The notes under the pieces are model-generated. The model saw only the letters and a list, made by a program, of their open reading frames with translations, made no database searches and was not told the origin of the DNA. Below are positions 35,261 to 42,561 of a DNA stretch of 42,561 nucleotides, piece by piece. The DNA is from Moraxellaceae bacterium (GTDB lineage: Bacteria; Pseudomonadota; Gammaproteobacteria; Pseudomonadales; Moraxellaceae), in contig CANBZV010000002.1 in assembly GCA_947373945.1 (NCBI GenBank), forward strand, positions 1-42,561, read 5' to 3'. The translations under genes were made by a program, and so were the position numbers. Position 1 is the stretch's first letter. Every line of letters starts with the position of its first letter.

Positions 35261-35805
35261 TGAACGTCATCCATACGGCTATTCCCGATGTGCTCATTCT
35301 TGAACCTAAAATCTTTGGAGATGAGCGCGGCTTTTTTATGGAAAGTTTCAATAGCAGGACATTTCAGCAGCTAACGGGTATCGATGCCGGCTTTGTTCAG
35401 GATAATCACTCGCGTTCACAACAGCATGTCTTGCGCGGTTTGCATTACCAGCTTCAACAGCCACAGGGCAAGCTGGTGCGTGTGGTTGCTGGTGAGGTCT
35501 TTGATGTCGCAGTCGATGTGCGTCGTAGTTCGCCTACCTTTGGCCAGTGGGTAGGTGCGCATTTATCTGCCACTAATAAACGCATGCTGTGGGTGCCTGT
35601 TGGTTTTGCGCATGGCTTTTTGGTGTTGTCGGAAGTGGCAGATTTTTTATATAAAACAACAGACTACTATGCGCCTGAGCACGAGCGCTGCTTGTTGTGG
35701 AATGACCCTGCACTCGATATTGCCTGGCCTTTGCAAGCCGCTCCCATTCTGTCGGCAAAAGATGTGCAGGGGCGAACCCTTGAGCAGGTCGAGGTTTTTG
35801 CATGA
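35260..35805 (+). CDS. rfbC: dTDP-4-dehydrorhamnose 3,5-epimerase
   Basis: RmlC, third step of dTDP-rhamnose synthesis, a cupin. The 181-residue protein has EPKIFGDERGFFMESFN, QDNHSRSQQHVLRGLHYQ (catalytic His in LRGLHYQ), GKLVRVVAGEVFDVAVDVRR and WVPVGFAHGFLVLSE. It overlaps rfbA by 1 bp and rfbD by 4 bp. Confidence 0.98.
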   Translation: MNVIHTAIPDVLILEPKIFGDERGFFMESFNSRTFQQLTGIDAGFVQDNHSRSQQHVLRGLHYQLQQPQGKLVRVVAGEVFDVAVDVRRSSPTFGQWVGAHLSATNKRMLWVPVGFAHGFLVLSEVADFLYKTTDYYAPEHERCLLWNDPALDIAWPLQAAPILSAKDVQGRTLEQVEVFA

Positions 35806-36647
35806 AAATTTTGCTCACCGGTAAAAGTGGTCAGGTCGGTTGGGAATTGCAGCGTAGCTTATGTGCTTTGGGGGACGTCGTTGCACTAGGTAGCCATGAA
35901 CTGAATTTGGCCGATGCCGATGCTATTGTCAGTTGTGTTCGCACTATTAAGCCCGATTTAATAGTTAATCCTGCGGCTTATACCGCTGTAGATAAGGCGG
36001 AAAGCGAGCCTGATCTAGCAATGGCTATTAATAGCATCGCCCCAGGTATTTTGGCAGAGGAGGCCAAGCGACTGGGCGCGCCATTAATACATTACTCCAC
36101 GGACTATGTTTTTGATGGGGGTAAAAACGCTCCTTATCACGAAGATGATGTACCCAACCCACTCAATGTTTATGGTTTAACTAAATTGGCAGGCGAGCAA
36201 GCAATTCAGGCGGTCGGTGGTCGGCACCTCATTCTACGCACTAGTTGGGTTTATGGTTTACGAGGTAAAAACTTCTTTTTGACGATGAAGCGGCTATTAC
36301 AGGAGCGCGATAAAATTCACGTCGTTAGTGATCAGTTTGGTGCACCTACGTGGTCGCGTTTGATTGCTGATGTGACCAGTCATATTGTGGCTAAATCGTC
36401 GCGTCAGTGGCAGGCGGACGGTATTTTTCATGTGACGGCAAGTGGTCATACTTCTTGGTATGAGTTTGCTCAGGCGATTGCTGAGTCCATGGGCAGCCAG
36501 ACCCTCATTTTACCTATTCAAACAAAAGATTATCCCACGGCGGCTCAACGGCCATTCAATTCGTGCTTATCAACGGCGAAGCTTCATTCTACGTTTGACT
36601 TAACGATGCCGACATGGCACGACGAGAGTCAATTCAAAGGCCTGTAG
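35802..36647 (+). CDS. rfbD: dTDP-4-dehydrorhamnose reductase
   Basis: RmlD, last step to dTDP-L-rhamnose, an extended SDR. The 281-residue protein has TGKSGQVGWEL (cofactor loop), NPAAYTAVDKAE, STDYVFDGGKNAPYHE, PLNVYGLTKLAGEQ (Tyr/Lys), RTSWVYG and HVTASGHTSWYEFAQAI. It starts ATG 35802 inside the end of rfbC. After its stop there is a 105-bp gap before the flippase gene, so the biosynthetic four-gene set is complete. Confidence 0.97.
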   Translation: MKILLTGKSGQVGWELQRSLCALGDVVALGSHELNLADADAIVSCVRTIKPDLIVNPAAYTAVDKAESEPDLAMAINSIAPGILAEEAKRLGAPLIHYSTDYVFDGGKNAPYHEDDVPNPLNVYGLTKLAGEQAIQAVGGRHLILRTSWVYGLRGKNFFLTMKRLLQERDKIHVVSDQFGAPTWSRLIADVTSHIVAKSSRQWQADGIFHVTASGHTSWYEFAQAIAESMGSQTLILPIQTKDYPTAAQRPFNSCLSTAKLHSTFDLTMPTWHDESQFKGL

Positions 36648-36752
36648 TTTCTAAATCGCAACAAAATGTTGTAAACTACTGTAACAAAAATCCGTACAGC
36701 TAATGGTGGCTGTGTTTGGTGGAAATTCCTCATTCATTCTGAGAGGTAAGAG

Positions 36753-38240
36753 TTGCTAATACGCTCAGGATTGATACTTGCTGTCGGAATTTTATTAGGC
36801 AGACTGCTGGGTTTTTTCCGCGAGACGTTGATCGCATCACAGTTTGGTGTCAGTGGTTTAGCAGATGTTGCTATTTTAACCCTGACCTTGCCTGATTTAT
36901 TCATGAATGTATTGTTGGGCGGCGCGGTTTCCATTGTGTTGGTGCCCGAATTTGTTCGTTTAAAAGATGCGGGTTCAGCATGGCTGCATTTCCGTATCAG
37001 TATTATTTCTGCATTGGTGTGCCTAGTGCTGGCAGTGGTTGTGACGATATTGTCTCGGCCAATAGCACTAATGTTGGCTCCGGGGGTATCTGCCCAAACA
37101 CTGTCTCAAATTGCGTTAGGTATTTCATGGTCGGCATGGTTAATGCCACTAATTGCGTGTGCGACGGTGACAACAACGTGGTTGCAGGCGTTAGGGCGGT
37201 TTTCTGTCAGTGCATTCTCTACGCTGCTCTACAATATAGTCTTAGTCTTGGTTTTGGCGTTTGCATTGTCGCCGACACAGCCTATCGCTAGCTTGGCGAT
37301 AGGGATGTTAGTCGCCGGCGTACTGCGGTGCTTTTGGTTATGGTGGGATACGCGTCGATTCATTAATGCTGAGCGTGCCGAAAGTGTCGTTGTAGCATCA
37401 CTTCTTCGTCGTTACGGCATGGCGTTAGTGGCGAGTAGTTCCTTATTTCTGTTGCCCTTGATTGGTCGGGCGATGGCATCGCAAACAGGCGAAGGTGGAA
37501 TAGCGATCTTTAATTATGCGTCCAAGCTGGTAGAGCTACCACTTGCTGTGGCGATTACCTTAATTGCGAATGTCATGTTTGCAACATTGGCCCACACGAT
37601 TCAGCAACAGCCAAAAACATGGAGTGTTATGTTTGGTCAAGGTCAACGCTTAGTGATCCTGATAGCGTGGTTAATTACCCTACCTGCGTTTTGCTTTAGT
37701 TTGCCATTGGTAAAGATAGCATTTGGCTGGGGTAAAATAACCGAATTCCATTTGCAGCAAATAGCAACGGTGTGGCAGTGGGGATTGTTATCGCTGGTGT
37801 TTCAAGGCGTTGTTAGTTTGAATACGGTTGCGTTGGCTGCACATCGTAATACCCGAGCACTGGTTAGCTCGTCCTTGCTGGGATTGTGTAGCTATAGTGC
37901 AGGCTGCTATTTACTGCTGCCGCTGTACGGTTTGTCGGGTTTGATGGCAGCTTTGCTATTGGCTTATATCATTATGTTGATTGAGCAATGGCGAGTATTG
38001 GTAACACAGCATCAATTGCAGTTGTCACAAGTCATTAATAAGAGTTTTGTTTATGCCCTCATGCTAATGCTGCTCATCACGATTCCTATGTGGTTCCTAG
38101 GTTCTTTTTTTAGTTTGAATACTGTTGCTGCTGTCATGGCTGCCATTGTCCATACGTTGTTGTTACTGGGAGCGTTGTATATGGTTCAGCCTGAAGTGCG
38201 CGCAATGGCGAAGCCGTTATTGCGAATGAGAGAAGCATAA
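36753..38240 (+). CDS. MurJ/MviN-family lipid flippase, TTG start
   Basis: A 495-residue polytopic membrane protein of the MOP/MVF (MurJ) family, with about 13-14 hydrophobic segments. The start region has VGILLGRLLGFFRETLIASQFG followed by ADVAILTLTLPDLFMNVLLGGAVSIVLVPEF, the MurJ signature. It probably flips an undecaprenyl-PP-linked sugar, here more likely the EPS/O-antigen unit than lipid II, since it lies between rfbD and sugar-transfer genes. The start is TTG 36753, with GAGAGG 6 nt upstream and no suitable ATG. The stop TAA overlaps the next ATG by one base (TAATG). Confidence 0.88.
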   Translation: MLIRSGLILAVGILLGRLLGFFRETLIASQFGVSGLADVAILTLTLPDLFMNVLLGGAVSIVLVPEFVRLKDAGSAWLHFRISIISALVCLVLAVVVTILSRPIALMLAPGVSAQTLSQIALGISWSAWLMPLIACATVTTTWLQALGRFSVSAFSTLLYNIVLVLVLAFALSPTQPIASLAIGMLVAGVLRCFWLWWDTRRFINAERAESVVVASLLRRYGMALVASSSLFLLPLIGRAMASQTGEGGIAIFNYASKLVELPLAVAITLIANVMFATLAHTIQQQPKTWSVMFGQGQRLVILIAWLITLPAFCFSLPLVKIAFGWGKITEFHLQQIATVWQWGLLSLVFQGVVSLNTVALAAHRNTRALVSSSLLGLCSYSAGCYLLLPLYGLSGLMAALLLAYIIMLIEQWRVLVTQHQLQLSQVINKSFVYALMLMLLITIPMWFLGSFFSLNTVAAVMAAIVHTLLLLGALYMVQPEVRAMAKPLLRMREA

Positions 38241-39052
38241 TGAAACTGATGTTTATCACCAATCAGCCTGATTTGGCGCGTTATGCTGAACAGAAGGGCG
38301 TTGATCGAATCTTCGTTGATTTGGAAACGTTGGGTAAATACGAGCGTCAAGGCCATCGTGATACCTTGATCAGTCGTCATACGGTTGATGATGTGCAGGC
38401 TATTCGCTATGCCTTAACTACAAGCGAGTTATTGGTTCGTATTAATCCATGGAATATCAACTCGGCAGCCGAAATTGAAGAAGTGATTGCCTGTGGCGCT
38501 GATCTTATTATGCTGCCGATGATTAAGTCATTGGCAGAAGTGCAGATGGCCGGTCATTGTATTGGTGGCCGTGCTCGGTTTATGCCGTTGATTGAAACGG
38601 TTACTTCTGCCGAGCATATTGGCGAGATAGCCGCGTTGCCTTATGTTGATGAATTATATATTGGTTTAAATGACTTACATTTGGAGCTGAAGTGCCGCTT
38701 TATGTTTGAGCCGTTAGCCAATGGCATGATCGATAAAATGGTTGCTGCTATACAGCGCGCAGGCAAACCTTTTGGTTTTGGTGGTATTGCCCGTGTAGGT
38801 GAAGGTATTGTCCCCGCAGAGTTTATCTTGGGTGAGCATGTGCGTTTGGGGTCATCATCCGTTATTTTATCACGCACCTTCCATCGTCAAGCTGACACTG
38901 TAGATTTGTTAAAGAGTTTTATGGACTTTGAAATGGAAGTTAAAAAGTTACGGCAAAAAGAGCAGCTATTGCGTGGCAAAAACGCGCAGGAATTGGAAGA
39001 AAATCGCCAACAGTTAGTGGCGATCGTTAAGCAAATTGTGAAAGGCAAATAA
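38240..39052 (+). CDS. HpcH/HpaI aldolase / citrate-lyase-beta family protein
   Basis: A 270-residue TIM-barrel aldolase family protein. It keeps the active-site pattern: Arg67 in LVRINPW, GADLIMLPMIKS, the metal-binding Glu119 in MPLIETV and Asp145 in GLNDLHLEL. Such enzymes make or split 4-hydroxy-2-oxo acids or (like CitE/malyl-CoA lyase) CoA esters. After the barrel there is a charged coiled-coil-like tail (about 230-262) that is not standard for the family. It overlaps the flippase stop by one base and is 3 bp before the sugar transferase gene, so a role in building or decorating the saccharide is probable. Substrate unknown. Confidence 0.85.
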   Translation: MKLMFITNQPDLARYAEQKGVDRIFVDLETLGKYERQGHRDTLISRHTVDDVQAIRYALTTSELLVRINPWNINSAAEIEEVIACGADLIMLPMIKSLAEVQMAGHCIGGRARFMPLIETVTSAEHIGEIAALPYVDELYIGLNDLHLELKCRFMFEPLANGMIDKMVAAIQRAGKPFGFGGIARVGEGIVPAEFILGEHVRLGSSSVILSRTFHRQADTVDLLKSFMDFEMEVKKLRQKEQLLRGKNAQELEENRQQLVAIVKQIVKGK

Positions 39053-39055
39053 TCC

Positions 39056-39610
39056 ATGAATCGGATATTGGATGGTTTGGTGGCTGGTGGAGCGCTATTG
39101 ATGGCGTCGCCATTGTTGTTAATAGTCGCAATAGCCATTAAATGTGACAGTCAAGGCCCAGTGGTCTTTAAGCAGCAACGAATTGGCTTAAATGCCCAGC
39201 CTTTTGAGATATTGAAGTTCAGGAGTATGGTTGTTGATGCGCCTAAATTAGGCTCTTTCTCAACTAGTGATAATGATCCGCGTATTACCAAGGTCGGTCG
39301 TTTTATTAGGCGTACTAGTATCGATGAGTTGCCTCAACTAATTAATGTGTTGAAGGGCGATATGAGTCTGATTGGGCCACGTCCTGATGTGCCAGCACAA
39401 CGTAAGCTTTATACCGATGAAGAATGGGTTGAACGACATTTGGTGCGTCCGGGTATTACGGGTCTCGCACAAGCAACCTTGCGCTCTTCTGGGACAGAAG
39501 AGCAGCGTAAAGCCCTGGATTTGCAGTATGTACGGACCGTGTCGTGGTTAGTTGATTTGCGTATTTTGTTGATGACGGTGCGTCAGGTGATACTGAAGGG
39601 AGGAAACTAG
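39056..39610 (+). CDS. Small monotopic phosphoglycosyl transferase (sugar transferase)
   Basis: A 184-residue initiating transferase that moves a sugar-1-phosphate from a UDP-sugar to undecaprenyl phosphate. It is the short PglC-like type with one re-entrant membrane helix (about 8-29) and no N-terminal multi-helix domain. Motifs are KFRSM (54-58), RRTSIDELPQ with the catalytic Asp90-Glu91 dyad, DMSLIGPRPDVP (102-113) and the conserved HLVRPGITGLAQ. It starts the lipid-linked synthesis. The asparagine-synthase-like gene begins 1 bp after its stop. Confidence 0.95.
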   Translation: MNRILDGLVAGGALLMASPLLLIVAIAIKCDSQGPVVFKQQRIGLNAQPFEILKFRSMVVDAPKLGSFSTSDNDPRITKVGRFIRRTSIDELPQLINVLKGDMSLIGPRPDVPAQRKLYTDEEWVERHLVRPGITGLAQATLRSSGTEEQRKALDLQYVRTVSWLVDLRILLMTVRQVILKGGN

Positions 39611-39611
39611 A

Positions 39612-41381
39612 ATGTGTGGAATTTTTGGTTATTATGACCGTCATTCAGTATCAATGTCAGTCGAGCAGTTAGTGCAGATGGGACGCGTCATTGAACATCG
39701 TGGTCCGGACGATCAAGGGATTTATCAGCACGCAGGTCTGGCTTTAGGTAATCAACGGTTATCGATTATCGATATCGCCCAAGGTCATCAGCCTTTTGTC
39801 AGTGATGATGGGCAAATTGTCGTGGTGCAAAATGGTGAAATCTTTAACCATCTTGAGCTCGCCGCAGAGTTAAAAAATACGCCCTTTGCTTGCCGTACAC
39901 ATTCAGATACCGAAGTATTACTCCGTTTGTATGAGAAGGAAGGCGTAGGTTTTCTATCGCGCTTAAATGGCATGTTTGCGATTGCCATTTGGGATGCCCA
40001 CCAACAAAGTTTATATTTAATCCGTGATCGTTTGGGTGTGAAGCCGTTATTTGTTGCCGATGATGGGCAACGCTTATTATTTGCGTCGGAGATTAAATCT
40101 ATTCTCGCCGGTGGTTGGCCTGCGCGACCTGATTACGCCGCCTTAGATAGCTATTTCTCGTTGAATTATGTCGCGCCACCGCAAACGGCATTTATGGGGG
40201 TCCAGCATGTCATGGCTGGCCATTATTTGCAGATAACGCCGCATAAAACGGCGTCGGTTTGTTGGTGGGATTTAGCCCGTATTGAGCAGGAAGAGCGCTC
40301 AGAGTCAGCTTGGACTGAAGAGTTTTTGTCCTTGCTAGATGATGCGGTACGTTTACGTCTGCGTTCGGATGTTCCCGTCGGTGCGTTTCTATCTGGTGGT
40401 GTGGACTCTAGCACCATTGTTGGCTTGATGGCCAAACACATGGACTATCCGTTAAAAACTTTTTGTATTGGCTTTAATGATCCGCGTTTTGATGAGTCAG
40501 CGTTTGCTGCTCAGGCCGCCAGTCGTTTTGGTAGTACTCTCATTATGGAGCGCGTCGATGCCGACATGCTCTCGACTTGGCCAAAAACCATTTATCACTG
40601 TGATCAGCCTCATGGTGATGTCTCGTTCATGCCGACGTTACGCGTCGCTGAGTTGGCGGCCAAACATTTGAAAGTGGTGCTGACGGGCGATGGTGGTGAT
40701 GAGCTCTTCGCGGGCTATGAAAAATATCAATCTTTTTTTGCGAATCCGTCCGTCTTTGATTTAAGTGATAGCGAGTTTCAACATCGTTATATGACTTCGA
40801 TTAGTTTGTTGTCGCAATCACAGAAACAACAGTTGTATCGCGGTCAATTAGCACCATTTGCGACAGCACAAGGTAGTGATATTACTGCGCCTTGGTTTGA
40901 AAAAGTAAAACACTGGGATCGCATTAATCAGGCGTTATATATTGATACGATGTTGTTATTACCGGGCAATAATCTGGTTAAGCCTGATCGTATGGGCATG
41001 GCCGTCTCGTTGGAGGCTCGAACACCATTTTTAGATTATCGCATGGTGGAGTTCGCGTTTAAAATCCCCGGTCATTTAAAGTTAAAAGATGGCGAAACCA
41101 AATATATCTTCAAAAAAGCGGTGCGTGAACTGATTGGCGATGAATTGGCATATCGTAAAAAGCAAATGTTTACCGTGCCTGTCGGTGAGTGGATGAAAAA
41201 CCAACAGGACAATTCGCTCTCTCAGTTATTCCAGGACGTGCTTCCTTATATTGATGACTGTATAGAAAAAGCGACATTACAAGCATTGTGGCAGCAACAT
41301 GCCCATGGCTTGATTAATGCGACTCGTGAGATTCGTGCCTGTTTGGCTTTGGGGCTGTGGCGCAAGGCCTTTGCTGTGTAA
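39612..41381 (+). CDS. AsnB-type glutamine-dependent amidotransferase
   Basis: A 589-residue glutamine-hydrolysing asparagine-synthase family protein. The N-terminal class II glutaminase domain begins MCGIFGYYDRHS, with the nucleophile Cys2, then EHRGPDD, NGEIFNH and the SDTE motif. The synthetase domain has the PP-loop SGGVDSS (261-267), TGDGGDELFAGY and LEARTPFLDYRMVEF. Asn synthesis is possible, but the position in an EPS cluster suggests amidation of a carboxyl on a sugar or an aldol product, as with WbpS-like proteins in O-antigen loci (inference). GGAGG is upstream. The next gene starts 14 bp after. Confidence 0.93.
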   Translation: MCGIFGYYDRHSVSMSVEQLVQMGRVIEHRGPDDQGIYQHAGLALGNQRLSIIDIAQGHQPFVSDDGQIVVVQNGEIFNHLELAAELKNTPFACRTHSDTEVLLRLYEKEGVGFLSRLNGMFAIAIWDAHQQSLYLIRDRLGVKPLFVADDGQRLLFASEIKSILAGGWPARPDYAALDSYFSLNYVAPPQTAFMGVQHVMAGHYLQITPHKTASVCWWDLARIEQEERSESAWTEEFLSLLDDAVRLRLRSDVPVGAFLSGGVDSSTIVGLMAKHMDYPLKTFCIGFNDPRFDESAFAAQAASRFGSTLIMERVDADMLSTWPKTIYHCDQPHGDVSFMPTLRVAELAAKHLKVVLTGDGGDELFAGYEKYQSFFANPSVFDLSDSEFQHRYMTSISLLSQSQKQQLYRGQLAPFATAQGSDITAPWFEKVKHWDRINQALYIDTMLLLPGNNLVKPDRMGMAVSLEARTPFLDYRMVEFAFKIPGHLKLKDGETKYIFKKAVRELIGDELAYRKKQMFTVPVGEWMKNQQDNSLSQLFQDVLPYIDDCIEKATLQALWQQHAHGLINATREIRACLALGLWRKAFAV

Positions 41382-41395
41382 GTCGATGGATTGTT

Positions 41396-42490
41396 ATGAT
41401 GATCAAAAGCTATTTTAACAAACAAGACCTAGGGATGGTATTTATAGCCGTGGCTATGGGCTGTTTGGCAGTATTGGCGGGCTATTGGAAGTTTTTTCTG
41501 TGGGATCAAGTAAATGATATTTATTTACAAGGATGGGATGTTTTAAGTTTATTTCACAAATGGCATCCGCATGCGCTACGCTATTTGATGGTTTATCCTA
41601 TCTATATGTCTGCTGATTTATTCGGTGTTGCTCCCAATAAAATTTTTTCGTGGATTGGCATGTTAATGATTGTTGCCATTCCTGTTTTCCTGTTCTATAC
41701 CGCTAGAGTCGTTGGTATTAGTCTGCGTTTTGCTCAAATGTTATGTGCGAGCGCCAGTATTATTTATTTTATTTTAGCAATGTTCATGAATGGTCGTATG
41801 ATATTTGCGCATTTAGGGGTGGTGATTTTATTATTTGCCATTATTACCTCCATAAACTTAGTTAGTCGCCCCCTCATTTTATTATTTGCTTTGTTTACAG
41901 TGATAGGTGCGTTGTTTTGCTCGGTGAGCACGGGCGTATTTTCCGTTGCTTACGGTTTACTTGGCGTGAGCATGTTGTATGAGTTGTTTTTAATGGTGAA
42001 GAAAAAAGGCCAATGGTTAAAGGTGTTGTTAATGGCGGCAACATTACTGATCATGACACCATGGATGTTAATGGGTGTTAACAAGAATATCAGTTTCTTT
42101 GGTGGTGGACAGGATGGTGCTATTGAAATGCTTGCACACGGCTCAGGCCAGGTTTTTTTAGAGAGTGTGCGTCCTGACTTGGTAAAAGATGCACATCGTA
42201 GAAGTCTAAGTAACGATGAGACTAATAATGAAATCCCCCCTGAAATTAAAAAATTGGTGGGTTATACCAGTCTAGTGTTATTGATTGTGATGGTGCTGAT
42301 TTCGCCCAAATGGCTGTGGGCGGAGCAGTATAAATTCATCACCGGCGTAGGTGTAATACTGGCACTAACATTAGGGCAGCTTGGTGTGTCAACACTAACG
42401 CTGATTTTGCCAATAGGATTATTATTTCTATCAATGATGTTATTTGAAAAATTAAAATCCATCGGCAAATTTGGCATGGGACAACAGTAA
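41396..42490 (+). CDS. Polytopic membrane protein of unknown function (possible polymerase)
   Basis: A 364-residue integral membrane protein with about nine or ten hydrophobic segments and one larger soluble loop (about 220-275, NKNISFFGGGQDGAIEMLAH and DAHRRSLSNDE). I recognise no named family. Number of helices and position suggest an oligosaccharide-repeat polymerase (Wzy-like) or related membrane step, but polymerases are too variable to assign by eye. The frame is open to 41357 inside the previous gene; ATG 41396 or ATG 41399 is the likely start. The coding sequence looks AT-richer than the genes before it, as is usual for Wzy-type genes. Confidence 0.7.
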   Translation: MMIKSYFNKQDLGMVFIAVAMGCLAVLAGYWKFFLWDQVNDIYLQGWDVLSLFHKWHPHALRYLMVYPIYMSADLFGVAPNKIFSWIGMLMIVAIPVFLFYTARVVGISLRFAQMLCASASIIYFILAMFMNGRMIFAHLGVVILLFAIITSINLVSRPLILLFALFTVIGALFCSVSTGVFSVAYGLLGVSMLYELFLMVKKKGQWLKVLLMAATLLIMTPWMLMGVNKNISFFGGGQDGAIEMLAHGSGQVFLESVRPDLVKDAHRRSLSNDETNNEIPPEIKKLVGYTSLVLLIVMVLISPKWLWAEQYKFITGVGVILALTLGQLGVSTLTLILPIGLLFLSMMLFEKLKSIGKFGMGQQ

Positions 42491-42500
42491 GGTTTTATTT

Positions 42501-42561
42501 TTGAAAAAAATATTATTTGTTGCTTATGGCGGCGGCCATATTGCGATGTTGATTCCGATTA
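42501..42561 (+). CDS. Start of a further gene, cut by window end
   Basis: From TTG 42501 the frame reads M-KKILFVAYGGGHIAMLIPI and runs off the window. AAGG lies at 42489-42492 upstream. The KKILFVAYGGGHI pattern is like the N-terminal Rossmann strand and glycine loop of GT-B glycosyltransferases or DUF354/UDP-GlcNAc 2-epimerase-like proteins (MurG-like). Only 20 residues are visible, so the family is a suggestion. Confidence 0.5.
   Translation, partial: MKKILFVAYGGGHIAMLIPI

Noticed and set aside
36697-36714. ACAGC...GCTGT hairpin after rfbD as a terminator
   Set aside because: The stem is only 5 bp with no T tract, and the flippase gene probably continues the operon.

Overview
The window looks like a chromosome segment of a non-enteric gammaproteobacterium of moderate base composition, probably close to Pseudomonadales. 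That placement is an inference from two things. The gene order trpG-trpD-trpC-crp/vfr-yhfA ... coq7-HIT resembles the Pseudomonas vfr region, and the glutamine synthetase resembles the Pseudomonas/Acinetobacter type with a conserved adenylylation tyrosine. Most of the window is core housekeeping. There is no integrase, transposase, CRISPR array or rRNA.

Layout. 1-978: the 3' part of RNA ligase rtcB and a small basic ORF. 931-3986: a lipoprotein gene and a soluble hybrid PAS histidine kinase, transcribed divergently, each with a good sigma70 promoter. 4033-5229: purT. 5345-5551: a complete tRNA-Leu(CAA) transcription unit back to back with the promoter of the queuosine/Sec operon. 5586-11035: queA-tgt-yajC-secD-secF, closed by a strong terminator. 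11080-12756: a DUF962 (Mpo1-like) protein, a 65-aa membrane protein and an EamA-type exporter, all on the minus strand.

12972-17178 is the accessory locus of most interest. A ThDP-dependent acetolactate-synthase-like enzyme is translationally coupled to two different short citrate-synthase-fold proteins, followed by an SDR oxidoreductase. By-eye alignment suggests that both citrate-synthase-like proteins have lost the usual catalytic His/His/Asp residues. The cluster converges on two tandem paralogous TonB-dependent receptors (17243-21618) and is divergent from the EamA exporter. I do not recognise this combination as a described pathway.

22006-24896: proton-translocating transhydrogenase pntAA-pntAB-pntB with a terminator. 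25047-30474: trpGDC, crp/vfr, yhfA, a 12-bp direct repeat flanking a REP-like inverted repeat, then HIT-coq7-DUF4442 on the minus strand. 31062-32471: glnA, with a sigma54 promoter and NtrC-like sites far upstream and a terminator. 32672-33202: a secreted DUF4124 protein.

33318 to the end is an exopolysaccharide/O-antigen cluster: rfbBACD for dTDP-rhamnose, a MurJ-family flippase, an HpcH/HpaI aldolase, a small phosphoglycosyl transferase, an AsnB-type amidotransferase, a polytopic membrane protein (possible polymerase) and the first codons of another gene. These genes would make an activated sugar, load it on undecaprenyl phosphate, modify it, flip it and perhaps polymerise it.
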